Assembly (NCBI GenBank): GCA_009841145.1
Contig: VXMJ01000035.1
Coordinates: forward strand, 1-53,839
Direction of reading: 5' to 3'
From: Caldilineaceae bacterium SB0661_bin_34
GTDB taxonomy: Bacteria > Chloroflexota > Anaerolineae > Caldilineales > Caldilineaceae
DNA: 53,839 nucleotides
Below are positions 8,858 to 19,760 of the stretch, piece after piece (positions within the stretch are counted from its first letter, which is position 1; every line of letters starts with the position of its first letter). Both the position numbers and the translations under genes were made by a program. Below the pieces are notes generated by a model that saw nothing but the letters and a program-made list of their open reading frames with translations, did not search any database and was not told the DNA's origin.

Positions 8858-10066
8858 ATGAAGGAAGGAGCGATGCAAATGGCCGAAGGGCACCAGTTGG
8901 CCGACGGCGAGTTCGACGCCGTCGGCTTCAGGGAACATGTGCTGGCATTGGGCGACAAGAATGGTGTCGTTGAGTTTGACGACATCCTCAAGGTCATGCC
9001 CGATGTGGAGGAGAACGCGGAGTTGCTCCAGGATGTCTTCACCAGCCTGATGGAGAAGGGCATCGAGATTGGGGATTCCGGAAGCAGCTTGGATCTGGAC
9101 GATCTCGAGGAGGACCTGGAAGAGGACGCGGACGGGTTTGACGATCCCCTGCAGGATGCCGCCAGCGACTCGGTGGCCCTGTACCTGCGCGACATTGGCA
9201 AGGTCGATCTCCTGACCGCCGCCGAGGAGGTGGCCCTGGCCAAGCGCATCGAGGCGGGTGAAGCCGCCAAGGAGAATCTGGCGGAACTCGATGCCGACCT
9301 GACGGACGACGAGCGGGATGAGCTGGAATGGGTGGTGCTGGATGGCCAGGCGGCCGTCGACCACCTGATCTCGGCCAACTGCCGCTTGGTGGTAAGCGTG
9401 GCCAAGAAGTACAACAACCGGGGGGTGCCCTTCCTGGATCTTGTGCAGGAAGGCAACAACGGGCTGATGCGGGCCGTGGCCAAGTTCGACTACAAGCGGG
9501 GCTTCAAGTTCAGCACCTACGCCACTTGGTGGATTCGCCAGGCAGTCACCCGGGCCATTGCCGACCAGGGCCGCACCATCCGCGTGCCCGTGCACATGCA
9601 CGAGCAGATCAACCGTATGATTCGCACCCGCCACCAGTTGTCCCAGGAGTTGGGCCGGGAGCCCACGGTGGAGGAACTGGCCGAGGGTCTGGAGGTCCAG
9701 ACCCAGAAAGTGGAGCAGATCATCAAGGTCAACCAGCACCCGCGCAGCCTCGAACAGCCCGTGGGCGAGGAGGAGGACAGCGTGCTGGGGGACTTCATCC
9801 CGGACGACGACGCGGACAACCCGCAGGAGACGTCCAACATGACCGTGCTTCGGGAAGTGATCGAGGACATCATCCAGGATCTGACCCCGCGCGAAATCCA
9901 CACGTTGCAACTTCGCTTCGGAATGGTGGACGATTACGCCTATACTTTGGAGGAAGTAGGCAAGAAGTTCGGCATCACGCGGGAGCGTGTGCGTCAAATC
10001 GAAACCCAGGCACTGGCTCGGTTGCGCCATTCCAGCCGCAGGAAGAGCCTGAACTGGTTCGTCTAG
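8858..10066 (+). CDS. RpoD-like group 1/2 sigma-70 factor, first of a tandem pair
   Basis: A 402-residue sigma factor. A short region 1.1-like domain (about 15-60) and an acidic linker (about 68-95) precede region 1.2 ([16 protein letters not shown]). Region 2 follows ([17 protein letters not shown], then [18 protein letters not shown], the -10 recognition and melting helix). Regions 3 and 4 come next, with a helix-turn-helix at [18 protein letters not shown]. All promoter-recognition regions look intact. Two starts are plausible: 8858 after GAGAGG, or 8879 after GGAG with 8-base spacing. It lies 86 bases upstream of a close paralogue. Confidence 0.9.
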   Translation: MKEGAMQMAEGHQLADGEFDAVGFREHVLALGDKNGVVEFDDILKVMPDVEENAELLQDVFTSLMEKGIEIGDSGSSLDLDDLEEDLEEDADGFDDPLQDAASDSVALYLRDIGKVDLLTAAEEVALAKRIEAGEAAKENLAELDADLTDDERDELEWVVLDGQAAVDHLISANCRLVVSVAKKYNNRGVPFLDLVQEGNNGLMRAVAKFDYKRGFKFSTYATWWIRQAVTRAIADQGRTIRVPVHMHEQINRMIRTRHQLSQELGREPTVEELAEGLEVQTQKVEQIIKVNQHPRSLEQPVGEEEDSVLGDFIPDDDADNPQETSNMTVLREVIEDIIQDLTPREIHTLQLRFGMVDDYAYTLEEVGKKFGITRERVRQIETQALARLRHSSRRKSLNWFV

Positions 10067-10095
10067 CGGCAACCAATAGGACCCTAAGCGAGAGT

Positions 10096-10124
10096 TGCCG
10101 GTCTCTCTCACAAAAAAACCGGCA
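10096..10124 (+). other. Possible hairpin between the sigma genes
   Basis: TGCCGGT (10096-10102) pairs with ACCGGCA (10118-10124) across a 15-base loop that contains a run of A. It may be a weak attenuator or stabiliser between the two sigma genes. There is no T-run, so it is unlikely to be a strong terminator. Confidence 0.3.
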
Positions 10125-10152
10125 TCCTGTTCACAATTGAAGGAGGACGGCC

Positions 10153-11340
10153 GTGGCGCAAACTCCACAACCCGAAGCCGTATCCGAGGCCTTTGCCCCG
10201 GGCATGAACAGCCAGTTGGTCAAGGACCACATCCTGGCCTTGGGCGCCAAGCACGGGGTCGTGCAGTACGGCGACGTCCTCTCGGTCCTGCCCCGGGCCG
10301 AACTGGCCATGGACCTGCTGGAGGATCTGTTCGCCGCGCTCATCGACAAGGGCATCGACATCGGCCAGGTTCGGGACGAGCGTCCCGAGGAAGAGGAGGA
10401 GGAACAGGATCAGGTGGCCCTCGGCCAGGACGGCGTCAACGACTCGACGACGCTCTACCTGCGCGAGATAGGACGGGTGGCGCTGCTGACCGCCAAGGAG
10501 GAGGTCCAGCTGGCCAAGCGCATGGAGAAGGCCGAGGAGGCCAAGGTGCGCCTGAACAGCCCGGACGAACGCCTCAGTGAGGACGAAAAGGACGATTTGC
10601 GCTGGCTAATCCGCGACGGCGAGGACGCCCAGAACCATTTGATCACCGCCAACAGCCGCCTGGTAGTGAGCGTGGCCAAGAAGTACACCGGACGCGGCGT
10701 GCCCTTCCTGGATCTGATTCAGGAGGGCAACGTCGGCCTGATGCGGGCGGTGACGAAGTTCGACTACCACCGCGGCTTTAAGTTCTCGACCTATGCCACG
10801 TGGTGGATCCGCCAGGCGGTCACCCGGGCCATCGCCGACCAGGGCCGCACGATCCGAGTGCCGGTTCACATGTATGAGCAGATCAACCGCCTGACCCGGA
10901 CCAACGGCTACCTGTCGCAAAAGCTGGGCCGCGAACCGACCATTGACGAATTGGCCGAAGAGTTGGAGGTGCCGCCGGGCAAGATCGAGCACATCATGCG
11001 GGTGAGTCAGCGGCCGCTGAGCCTTGACAAACCGGTGGGCGAGGAAGAGGACAGCGTGCTGGGAGACTTTATTCCCGACGAGGATGCCGACAGCCCGCAG
11101 GATTCGGCCAACCAGACCCTGCTGGGAGAGAAGATTCAGGATGTCTTCACCAGCCTGACGCCCCGCGAGACCCGTATCCTGGAGCTGCGCTTTGGTCTGG
11201 TCGACGGGCACAGTTACACGCTGGAGGAAGTCGGCAAGAAGTTCGGCGTGACCCGGGAGCGGATCCGCCAGATTGAGGCAGGGGCCCTGAATCGCCTTCG
11301 GCATCCGAGCCGCAAGCGCAAACTGAAGGGATTCCTCTAG
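10153..11340 (+). CDS. rpoD: RpoD-like sigma-70 factor, second of a tandem pair
   Basis: A 395-residue sigma factor paralogous to its upstream neighbour. The order is the same: region 1.1-like, acidic linker (EEEEEEQDQ), region 1.2, region 2 ([17 protein letters not shown] and [18 protein letters not shown]), region 3 and region 4 ([18 protein letters not shown]). It ends in RKRKLKGFL, like housekeeping sigma factors, and has the canonical basic tail that the first copy lacks, so this copy is the better candidate for the primary sigma. The start is GTG, with AGGAGG (10141-10146) at 6-base spacing. The two genes probably arose by tandem duplication. Confidence 0.9.
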   Translation: MAQTPQPEAVSEAFAPGMNSQLVKDHILALGAKHGVVQYGDVLSVLPRAELAMDLLEDLFAALIDKGIDIGQVRDERPEEEEEEQDQVALGQDGVNDSTTLYLREIGRVALLTAKEEVQLAKRMEKAEEAKVRLNSPDERLSEDEKDDLRWLIRDGEDAQNHLITANSRLVVSVAKKYTGRGVPFLDLIQEGNVGLMRAVTKFDYHRGFKFSTYATWWIRQAVTRAIADQGRTIRVPVHMYEQINRLTRTNGYLSQKLGREPTIDELAEELEVPPGKIEHIMRVSQRPLSLDKPVGEEEDSVLGDFIPDEDADSPQDSANQTLLGEKIQDVFTSLTPRETRILELRFGLVDGHSYTLEEVGKKFGVTRERIRQIEAGALNRLRHPSRKRKLKGFL

Positions 11341-11347
11341 CTGTGGC

Positions 11348-11372
11348 GGGGGACGGTCGTGAACCGACCCCC
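11348..11372 (+). terminator. Weak terminator-like hairpin after the sigma genes
   Basis: GGGGG (11348-11352) pairs with CCCCC (11368-11372), with an internal GGT/ACC pairing and a 2x2 mismatch. No T-run follows, so termination activity is uncertain. Confidence 0.3.
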
Positions 11373-11417
11373 ATTAGGTTGGGGATTTACATACCTGCGT
11401 ACCAAAGGGAAAGCCGT

Positions 11418-11740
11418 TCAGTCGATCTTGCGCGTACGTTGGCGGCCTGTTTCTTCCTCGTAGCTCCAATGAGTCTTGGGTTTGGTGCCCGGCACCACCT
11501 CGGTAATCTCTTCCGGCGTGGAATCGATGCGCTCCGGTAGGTTGTACTGCACAGGACGTCCGCGTAACACCAATCCAGTATGACTATACGACTTGAGTGT
11601 CGGCGGGCAGGGTCTCTAGGGCGTCTCGGATCCAGTCCCAGCCGCACAGTCGCCGGATCCGCCGGATCGACCTGCCAGACCTTCAGGATCGATTCTAGGG
11701 CCTCCTGCTTGGCCTGCAGGTCCGAATAGACGCGGCCCTA
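11418..11740 (-). pseudogene. Decayed minus-strand coding remnant(s), unrecognised
   Basis: Two protein-like stretches are visible on the minus strand in different frames. The first (about 11740 to 11584) reads VYSDLQAKQEALESILKVW, then after a frame change WDWIRDALETLPADTQVV and a TAG. The second (about 11573 to 11418) contains VQYNLPERIDSTPEEITEVV and ends TGRQRTRKID with a TGA. Codon choice in these stretches is like the genome's, but no continuous frame with a start exists. They look like one or two small genes broken by indels next to the IS stub. I do not recognise the family. Confidence 0.4.
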
Positions 11741-11746
11741 CCGCCC

Positions 11747-11958
11747 GGTGCAGCTCCTTCCTGCTGCGCCGGGCAGGCGGGCGCTCAAAAAAACAGCCCG
11801 GCCTGACCCTGTACCAGGTGGCGGTACCCCTGGAGGTCGTGTTGGCCCTGTGGCGCCTGCGGGGCCGCGTGGCCCGCGATGCCGCAGCCGCCCGCGCCCA
11901 CGCACGGTGCCGCCTGGCGGAACAGTCACCCTAACTTTCTCGTTGCAGTGACAGTTAC
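11747..11958 (+). mobile_element. 3' stub of an IS701-like element
   Basis: This segment closely matches the last 210 bases of the element at 12876-14137. It includes the A-tract after GGCGGGCGCTC, the CCGGCCTGAC(C/G)CTGTACCAG block and the terminal CGTTGCAGTGACAGTTAC. It has the right terminal repeat ending at 11958 but no left end; the rest is missing. The remnant coding frame is broken, with 7 A in the A-tract against 8 in the other copy. Both copies have the same orientation. Confidence 0.75.
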
Positions 11959-11980
11959 TTCCAAACGCCCTTTGTTGCCG

Positions 11981-12769
11981 TCAGTCTGTGACTGGGATTG
12001 TAACTGACAAATTGCTTGCTATCCGTTGCACAAATTGCTTATAAGTAGAATCAACTTTGTTGTGCCATTCAGCTAAATATTCCGTCAAACTTCCAGTAGA
12101 ACTTGGAAATGCCCTGATGGCATTCCAGCCAAATGGATCGTCTTCGAACAATGGTAGCAGTCGACAAGCCACGACTGTATTCCGGGCCCTCAAGTAAGGG
12201 TTTACCCTAAGCTCTGGTTCACACTTTGACAGCCAGTCACTGAAGCTTATTCCAACGGGTAGTTGATGATTGTTGTTAGACATTCGCTTTTGGATGTAAT
12301 TCTCCAAGGACTTGGCGTAGTCAGCCCAGTTAGGGTACGGTGGATTAGTCTGCCAATTAACTGCCATGCACCGCAACGTGAAAATAGATGCTAACTCACA
12401 AATAGCTTCGTGAAACCAGTTATTGGCGTTGTTTTGTAGTCGTTCGTATCCCGACAGGATATGGCAGAATTCGTGAGAGAATTGAAAGGCGAATCTCGCC
12501 CAATCTCTGTCCCGTGATACAAGTTCAATAGTATATGGTCCACGACCCGGTGGTGTACGATAATGAACTATAGGTACACAGGCACAGTGAGTGTGGTCGC
12601 AACAGGGGTCTGCATCCCTTACCTGAATGACTTCAGTGATGGGATGATCCAATATATCATTTAAGATAGATGCTGCATTCAATAACAGTGCTCTGATGTC
12701 TCGAGGTGTGGAATTACCCCATCCGTTTGCTTGTACTTCAATCTGTAATGGGTTTGCTGTCAGTTTCAT
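11981..12769 (-). CDS. Putative HExxH zinc metallopeptidase-like protein, low GC
   Basis: A 262-residue protein of unknown family. It carries H99-E-F-C-H103 (HExxH) in FAFQFSHEFCHILSGY, then FHEAICELASIF, whose Glu121 or Glu125 could be the third zinc ligand, as in gluzincins. A Cys/His-rich patch (C56, C57, H59, H61, C62, C64) precedes it and could bind another metal. No signal peptide is seen from this start; an ATG 23 codons upstream is possible. GC content is clearly lower than in the neighbours, with many A/T-ending codons, which suggests horizontal transfer. It lies between two copies of the same IS. Peptidase activity is inferred from the motif only. Confidence 0.65.
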   Translation of the reverse strand: MKLTANPLQIEVQANGWGNSTPRDIRALLLNAASILNDILDHPITEVIQVRDADPCCDHTHCACVPIVHYRTPPGRGPYTIELVSRDRDWARFAFQFSHEFCHILSGYERLQNNANNWFHEAICELASIFTLRCMAVNWQTNPPYPNWADYAKSLENYIQKRMSNNNHQLPVGISFSDWLSKCEPELRVNPYLRARNTVVACRLLPLFEDDPFGWNAIRAFPSSTGSLTEYLAEWHNKVDSTYKQFVQRIASNLSVTIPVTD

Positions 12770-12875
12770 GGCAACCACTGTCTTTCTACAATTGCTGTCT
12801 CTGTTGAAGAGCCGCACTACAGGCAGCCATTCACACAAGTTTACAACTAACCGAGCCAGCTAGGGCAAACACAAA

Positions 12876-12898
12876 GTAACTATCACTGTAACGAGAAG
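12876..12898 (+). repeat. IS left terminal inverted repeat
   Basis: A 23-bp repeat matching the reverse complement of 14115-14137 with two mismatches. The same motif, in right-end orientation, closes the IS stub at 11958. Confidence 0.8.
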
Positions 12899-12909
12899 TC
12901 GTGTGGTAG

Positions 12910-14114
12910 GTGAAGATACCAGATTCAGCTTTTGGAGTGCCGCCGTGGCCGCCGAACACTGCCTTGGTGCCGCAGTTGACCTGCGACGACCTGCTCCAGC
13001 TCCAACCTTCCCTGCAGGCCTACCTGGACCGTTTTCGACCCCTGTTCCCGCGCCGCGACCAGGGGACTTCCTTCGCCGCCTACGCCAAGGGGCTGCTGTC
13101 CGGCCTGCTGGTGGACACGACGGACATGCCCAAGCAGGGAGTGCACTCAGTGGGCGTGGCCCGTCAGTACTGTGGTCGGCTGGGCCAGGTGGCCAACTGC
13201 CAGGCGGTGTTCGTGGCCTACGCCGGGGAGGGCAGGGCCACTCTGGTCCACCGGCGGCTGTTCCTGACCGAGGCTTGGACCGGGGACGAAGCCTATGCGG
13301 AGCGGCGGCAACGCTGCAGCGTATCCGCAGACGCCACCTTCTAGACCAAGCCGCAACTGGCCCTGGAGCTGCTGGCCGAACTGGTGGCCGACGGTTCGCT
13401 GCCGGCGCGCTGAGTGAGCTGCGACGAAGGCTACGGTCGCTCGGTCGACTTCCTGGACGGGGTGGCGGCCCCGGGGCTGGGCAACATGGCGGAGGTACCG
13501 GTCGACACGCGGGTTTGGCCGGAGCGGCCGCCGACCGTCGTGCCCCGCACCCGGCCGCGGTGGGCGCCTGGAGCCCCACCCTCCCTCAAGGTGCGGGCGC
13601 TGGCGGCCCAACTGCCCGCGGACGCTTGGACGCGGCATCGGGTGCCGGGGGACAGCCGCGGGCCCGAGTATGCCGACTTCGCCATCCGGTGGGTGGTCGC
13701 CTCCCGCGGCAGTCTGCCAGGCCCCGACGTCTGGCTTGTGCTGCGCCGCCAGCCCGGGGCGGACCCGGTCCGGGTCTTCCTCTGTCATGCCCCCCGCCGC
13801 GCCTGGCATACCGACCGGCGCGCTGGGCCATCGAGACCTACTTCCGGGAAGGCAAGCAGCTGTTGGGTCTGGGCTACTACGAGGCGCAGTTGGCAGGGCT
13901 GGCATCGTCACACGACCCTGTGCCTGCTCCTGCACTTCTTCCTGCTGCAGGGCAAGCGGGCGCTCAAAAAAAACAGCCCGGCCTGACGCTGTACCAGCTG
14001 GTAGAGGCACTGGAGGCCGGGCTGGCCCTAGACCGCCTGCTGGGCAGCGCCGCACGCAATGCGGCCACCGCCCGTTCCCACGCCCGGCGTCGCTGGGTGG
14101 AACAGCCACCCTGA
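12910..14114 (+). pseudogene. IS701-family transposase, disrupted
   Basis: The reading frame starts MKIPDSAFGVPPWPP and contains MPKQGVHSVGVARQYCGRLG, the typical IS701 catalytic-region block. It is stopped by TAG at 13342-13344 and TGA at 13411-13413. The same frame then continues past 13800. A frame change near 13820 and another at the 8-A tract (13966-13973) are needed to read IETYFREGKQLLGLGYYEA, which carries the catalytic Glu region, and the C-terminal LTLYQLVEALEAG. With two stops and at least two shifts the transposase cannot be made intact, so the element is fixed in place. Confidence 0.8.
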
Positions 14115-14324
14115 CTTCTCGTTGCAGTGACAGTTACGCCCGAAAAGGGTGTGCCAAACGGCTCAAAACTGTCCAAACCATAGTGGTAAAGAATTCACCC
14201 AAATAGACCCTGTTTTCAGGGAATGGCAGTCACGGACAATCCTCCCTCTCTTTGGTCAAGTATTTCCATTTCGTGCGTGTCTTCTGAGTCTCCGGGTTAT
14301 AGTTTGTCGCGGGGGATTGGCGCT

Positions 14325-16530
<2,206 letters not shown>

Positions 16531-16682
16531 CGGGTCGACACCGGCGATACACAACCCCATGCCTTGCACTCCACCTTGCGGTAAACCGGAGAACCTGACG
16601 AACTGCTACCGTGCATTTGGCGTCCGGTCGATTGCCATGCATGTGCATGGTTGTGGTCATATGCCTACGGCTGGAAGGATTC

Positions 16683-16735
16683 CTGCCGCGTGGTGGCAGC
16701 GGAGCCTCCGCTACCGGCTTGGAACGTCCAAGCCG
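16683..16735. other. Array of three adjacent hairpins upstream of gyrB
   Basis: Three stems lie end to end: CTGCC/GGCAG (from 16683), AGCGGA/TCCGCT (16698-16703 with 16707-16712), and CGGCTTGGA/TCCAAGCCG (16715-16723 with 16727-16735, a perfect 9-bp stem with a 3-base loop). They lie inside the 407-base gap (16427-16833) before gyrB. The array could be part of the gyrB leader RNA, a decayed mobile-element noncoding RNA, or a terminator for the upstream membrane gene. No T-run is present. Confidence 0.5.
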
Positions 16736-16833
16736 CGTATGCCGTGACGGTGGGCTCACAGCAAACCCCTGGGTGGCATAGGCTTTCCTCGTCATCATCA
16801 AGTTTCCACAAGGGTCAACAGGCAAAAGGCGGC

Positions 16834-17889
16834 TCATTCAAGCTCCATGGACTTGAACCAAGCAATGATGTCCACTCCGTCCGACATCAGACAGCGGGAA
16901 CGGTAGAAGACCAGAAAGGCCAAGGCCGTGCCGGTGCCGACGTAGGCAAAGGACAGGGACGACAGAAGCAGTATGACCGGGTTGAAGCCGGTATTGATGG
17001 AGGTATTGATTGAACCAAGCGCCTCCTCGATCCCGAACAGGATGAACCCGGACAGGAGCAGAAACGCGAGTGTGCTGACCACATTGTTGCGAATCAGAGC
17101 GACGCTCTGCCGGGCCGCCGCGACCACCTTCAGGCTGTCCAGCAGGATGCCGGGAATGATGTAGGTCTGGAGGAACAGGAAGACCGGCAGTGCCAGGAGC
17201 AGGAACAACATGTACATGCCCATCAGGGGAAACACGGCTCCCGGCAGGACCAGGGAGAGGGCCGCCAGGAGCAGGCTGACCGCAAAGGAAAGCGCCGTCA
17301 CCAGCACCACCAACAGAACCAGATAAAGGCCTGTTTGACGGGCACGAAACCAGAAGGCTTCCCAAGGGTCCGGTGCCGCTGTCGCATCCGGCTCCGAGTT
17401 GTCCCGTTCCGTCCATGCGCGCAGGGACGCGTCCACCGTACGCGCCAGTTGCCACTGGTACAGGGTGCCCATGACCACGCCGGCGGCCGAAAAGGCGGCC
17501 AGGACCAACAGGACGTCGCCAACCGACGACAGGCTTGGGCTCCAATCGGTCAACAGCTGATCCAGAGGCAGGGCCATCACCAGGCCGGGCACGCGCAGGA
17601 ACGTGCGGTTGACCAATAGTTGGCCCAAGGGGAGGGTGGAGGCGTTCAGACTGTCGAGCAGTGCTTCGGGCACAAAGGGGGTTGGAGTGTTGGCGGGCAG
17701 GTCCGCGTCGGCAGCCTGTTCCAGCGCCGCGTCCTGGGCCTCTGCAAAAATCGCTTGCAGATCGGCAAACAGCAAGGAGATGTCCGCTGGGGGCCAGTAC
17801 AAGGCTGCCAGACTCAGGAACACAGGGATAATGAGGAGGTCCAGACGAAGACCGAGGATTCTGAATCCAAGGGCCAGACTGTTGATCAA
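16834..17889 (-). CDS. Polytopic membrane protein, unknown function
   Basis: A 351-residue protein with about six or seven hydrophobic segments: one near the N terminus (12-35), one near 120-140, and four or five between about 185 and 345 (LYLVLLVVLVTALSF, MYMLFLLLALPVFLFLQ and others). A periplasmic or extracellular acidic loop lies between the first two. It resembles uncharacterised multi-span proteins common in Chloroflexota, and no catalytic motif is recognised. The start is TTG, supported by AGGAGA at suitable spacing. It precedes gyrB on the same strand by about 400 bases, so co-transcription is uncertain. Confidence 0.65.
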   Translation of the reverse strand: MINSLALGFRILGLRLDLLIIPVFLSLAALYWPPADISLLFADLQAIFAEAQDAALEQAADADLPANTPTPFVPEALLDSLNASTLPLGQLLVNRTFLRVPGLVMALPLDQLLTDWSPSLSSVGDVLLVLAAFSAAGVVMGTLYQWQLARTVDASLRAWTERDNSEPDATAAPDPWEAFWFRARQTGLYLVLLVVLVTALSFAVSLLLAALSLVLPGAVFPLMGMYMLFLLLALPVFLFLQTYIIPGILLDSLKVVAAARQSVALIRNNVVSTLAFLLLSGFILFGIEEALGSINTSINTGFNPVILLLSSLSFAYVGTGTALAFLVFYRSRCLMSDGVDIIAWFKSMELE

Positions 17890-18377
17890 TGCCGTCTCCT
17901 AACCATCCGTCCGACAGGAAGTCCATGCACGCGAGTTTGTTAACTTAATGCACGCGCCCCCTTTACACATCATAGCACAGGACTCGCTCGGTATCGATTT
18001 TTAACTACGGGTCACACGGCTCCTGCAGGCAAAATGGAATAAATAAGGCAAATTTGAAGATTGATTGGGACAGTTCAACCGAATCTTTGCCGGCTCCGCA
18101 GGCCGGACAATCGCAGTGGAAACCGGCCTATGCTAAACGTGTATCCGAAATCATGTTCGCAAATGAGTCCGTGGCAGGGCCTGAAATGTCCGGAAACCCC
18201 TCCAAACGCGGCCCGGCGACGTGTTGGGGGCTCGCGCCCGGGTTGCCCGGGTGCTCCGGACAGGTCCGATCGGCGGGGCGGCGCGGGCCTGTGTGTCACA
18301 GGTATCGGATTAAAATTGCACAAGTTAGGTTTTGATCCATCCAGTTCGACGAGCCGAAGCCTGTGGAGGCGCGAACC
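17890..18377. other. Divergent intergenic region before murA
   Basis: A 488-base gap between the membrane protein gene (-) and murA (+). The first part is AT-rich and the second is GC-rich with a direct repeat of GCCCGGGTTGCCCGGG type near 18237-18252. A TAAAAT hexamer at 18311-18316 could be the murA -10. A short frame from 18054 has no ribosome site or recognisable protein and is not called. Confidence 0.35.
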
Positions 18378-19688
18378 ATGGCGCGACTGTTGATTGAGGG
18401 AGGCCATCCCATTGCCGGCACGGTGCGGCCGGCCGGGAACAAAAACGCGGCGATGCCGATGATCTGTGCCGCCCTGCTGACCGACCAGCCGGTCGTCCTC
18501 CACAATGTGCCGCGCATCGGGGATGTCGACAACCTGCTGCTGATCCTGCAGGGGCTGGGCGTCGACGTGGCTTGGCAGGGGCCGAACACGCTGCACCTGC
18601 ATGCCCGGACGCTGGCGTTTGCCGAGCCGGACCCCGCCTTGTTCCGCCAGTTGCGAGGCTCGCTGACCTTGATGGGGCCGATGCTGGGCAGGACTGGCGC
18701 CTTCCGGGTGGCCGGCAGCGCCGGTGGGGACGATATCGGCCGCCGCCGCATCGACACGCATCTGCAGATCTTCAGTGCCCTGGGGGTGGAGCTCATTGGC
18801 GAGGGGGATACCTTTGCGCTTCAGATTGACGGCAATCTGCAAGGTGCGGATGTGCTTCTGGACGAAGCCTCGGTGACGGCCACCGAAAACGGCGTGATGG
18901 CGGCGGCCCTGGCGCAGGGCACCACGGTGCTCCACAACGCGGCCTGTGAACCGCATGTGTCCGACCTGTGTCGCCTGTTGGTCGCGATGGGCTGCTCCAT
19001 CAACGGCATCGGCACCAACCGACTGATCATCGAGGGCCAGCCGGCCCTGGGCGGCGCAGAATTCACCGTGGGACCGGACTTCATGGAAATCGGAACCTGG
19101 ATTGGGCTGGGTGCCGTAACCTGCGGCGAATTGCGCATCGAGGGCGTGGTGGCCGAGGATCTGCGCATGATGCAAATGATCTTCCGCGAACGACTCGGCA
19201 TGGAAATGGCGTTGTTGTCGGGCGGTGCGGGTGAACAGGACACCCTGGTCGTCGCGGCGGAACAGGCACTCGAGGTTGCACCCGAGTTCGGAGGCGGAAT
19301 CCCCCGCATTGCCAGTGCGCCTTGGCCCGGCTTTCCCACGGATGTGCTCAGCATTGCGCTGGTGGTGGCCACGCAGAGCGCGGGTACAATCCTGTTCCAC
19401 GAGAAGATGTTCGAGAGCCGGCTCTACTTCGTCGATCGCCTGATCGCAATGGGCGCCCGGATCGTCTTCTGCGATCCCCACCGCGTGGTGGTCTCGGGGC
19501 CGTCGCCACTGTACGGCCAACGGGTCAGCACACCGGACATCCGGGCTGGCATGGCGCTGATCCTGGCGGCCCTGTGCGCCGAAGGTGTGACGGAGATCGG
19601 CAACGTGACGGAGATTGACAGGGGCTACAGCGACATCGGCAACCGTCTGGTCCGGCTGGGTGCCCGCTTGGAACGGATTCCCGACTGA
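18378..19688 (+). CDS. murA: UDP-GlcNAc 1-carboxyvinyltransferase, Cys-to-Asp variant
   Basis: A 436-residue EPSP-synthase-fold enzyme. It transfers enolpyruvate from PEP to UDP-GlcNAc, the first committed step of peptidoglycan synthesis in the cytoplasm. K22-N23 (AGNKNAAMP) match the substrate-binding Lys/Asn. The loop that normally reads GGC(x)IG reads G-G-D-D-I-G (116-121), so Asp118 occupies the position of the fosfomycin-alkylated Cys115 of E. coli MurA. Cys-to-Asp enzymes are known to be active and intrinsically fosfomycin-insensitive. The start follows GGAGG. It is the first of a long run of plus-strand genes. Confidence 0.9.
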   Translation: MARLLIEGGHPIAGTVRPAGNKNAAMPMICAALLTDQPVVLHNVPRIGDVDNLLLILQGLGVDVAWQGPNTLHLHARTLAFAEPDPALFRQLRGSLTLMGPMLGRTGAFRVAGSAGGDDIGRRRIDTHLQIFSALGVELIGEGDTFALQIDGNLQGADVLLDEASVTATENGVMAAALAQGTTVLHNAACEPHVSDLCRLLVAMGCSINGIGTNRLIIEGQPALGGAEFTVGPDFMEIGTWIGLGAVTCGELRIEGVVAEDLRMMQMIFRERLGMEMALLSGGAGEQDTLVVAAEQALEVAPEFGGGIPRIASAPWPGFPTDVLSIALVVATQSAGTILFHEKMFESRLYFVDRLIAMGARIVFCDPHRVVVSGPSPLYGQRVSTPDIRAGMALILAALCAEGVTEIGNVTEIDRGYSDIGNRLVRLGARLERIPD

Positions 19689-19760
19689 GTTCCAGCCGCC
19701 CGGATTCCCGACGGCAATCTGCGCGATACTGTAGAAGGGACAGCCGGCAATTGACTTGCA

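Larger units (their letters stand above)
12876..14137 (+). mobile_element. IS701-like insertion sequence with inverted terminal repeats
   Basis: The element is 1262 bp, bounded by 23-bp inverted repeats that differ at 2 positions: 12876-12898 (starts GTAACTATCACTG) and 14115-14137 (ends CAGTGACAGTTAC). The interior encodes a DDE transposase of the IS701 group, now broken. No target duplication is obvious beside the ends (caaa on the left, gccc on the right), so it may have recombined or decayed. Confidence 0.8.

Noticed and set aside
8249..10168. Long minus-strand open frame opposite the first sigma gene
   Set aside because: The plus strand encodes an intact sigma factor; the antisense frame has no recognisable domain.
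12903..14114. Second transposase reading frame in the IS taken as a separate gene
   Set aside because: The GC-rich frame is open by composition; only its last part (catalytic Glu region) belongs to the broken transposase.
18054..18335. Possible small gene before murA
   Set aside because: Weak start, no ribosome site and its end lies in a promoter-like region.
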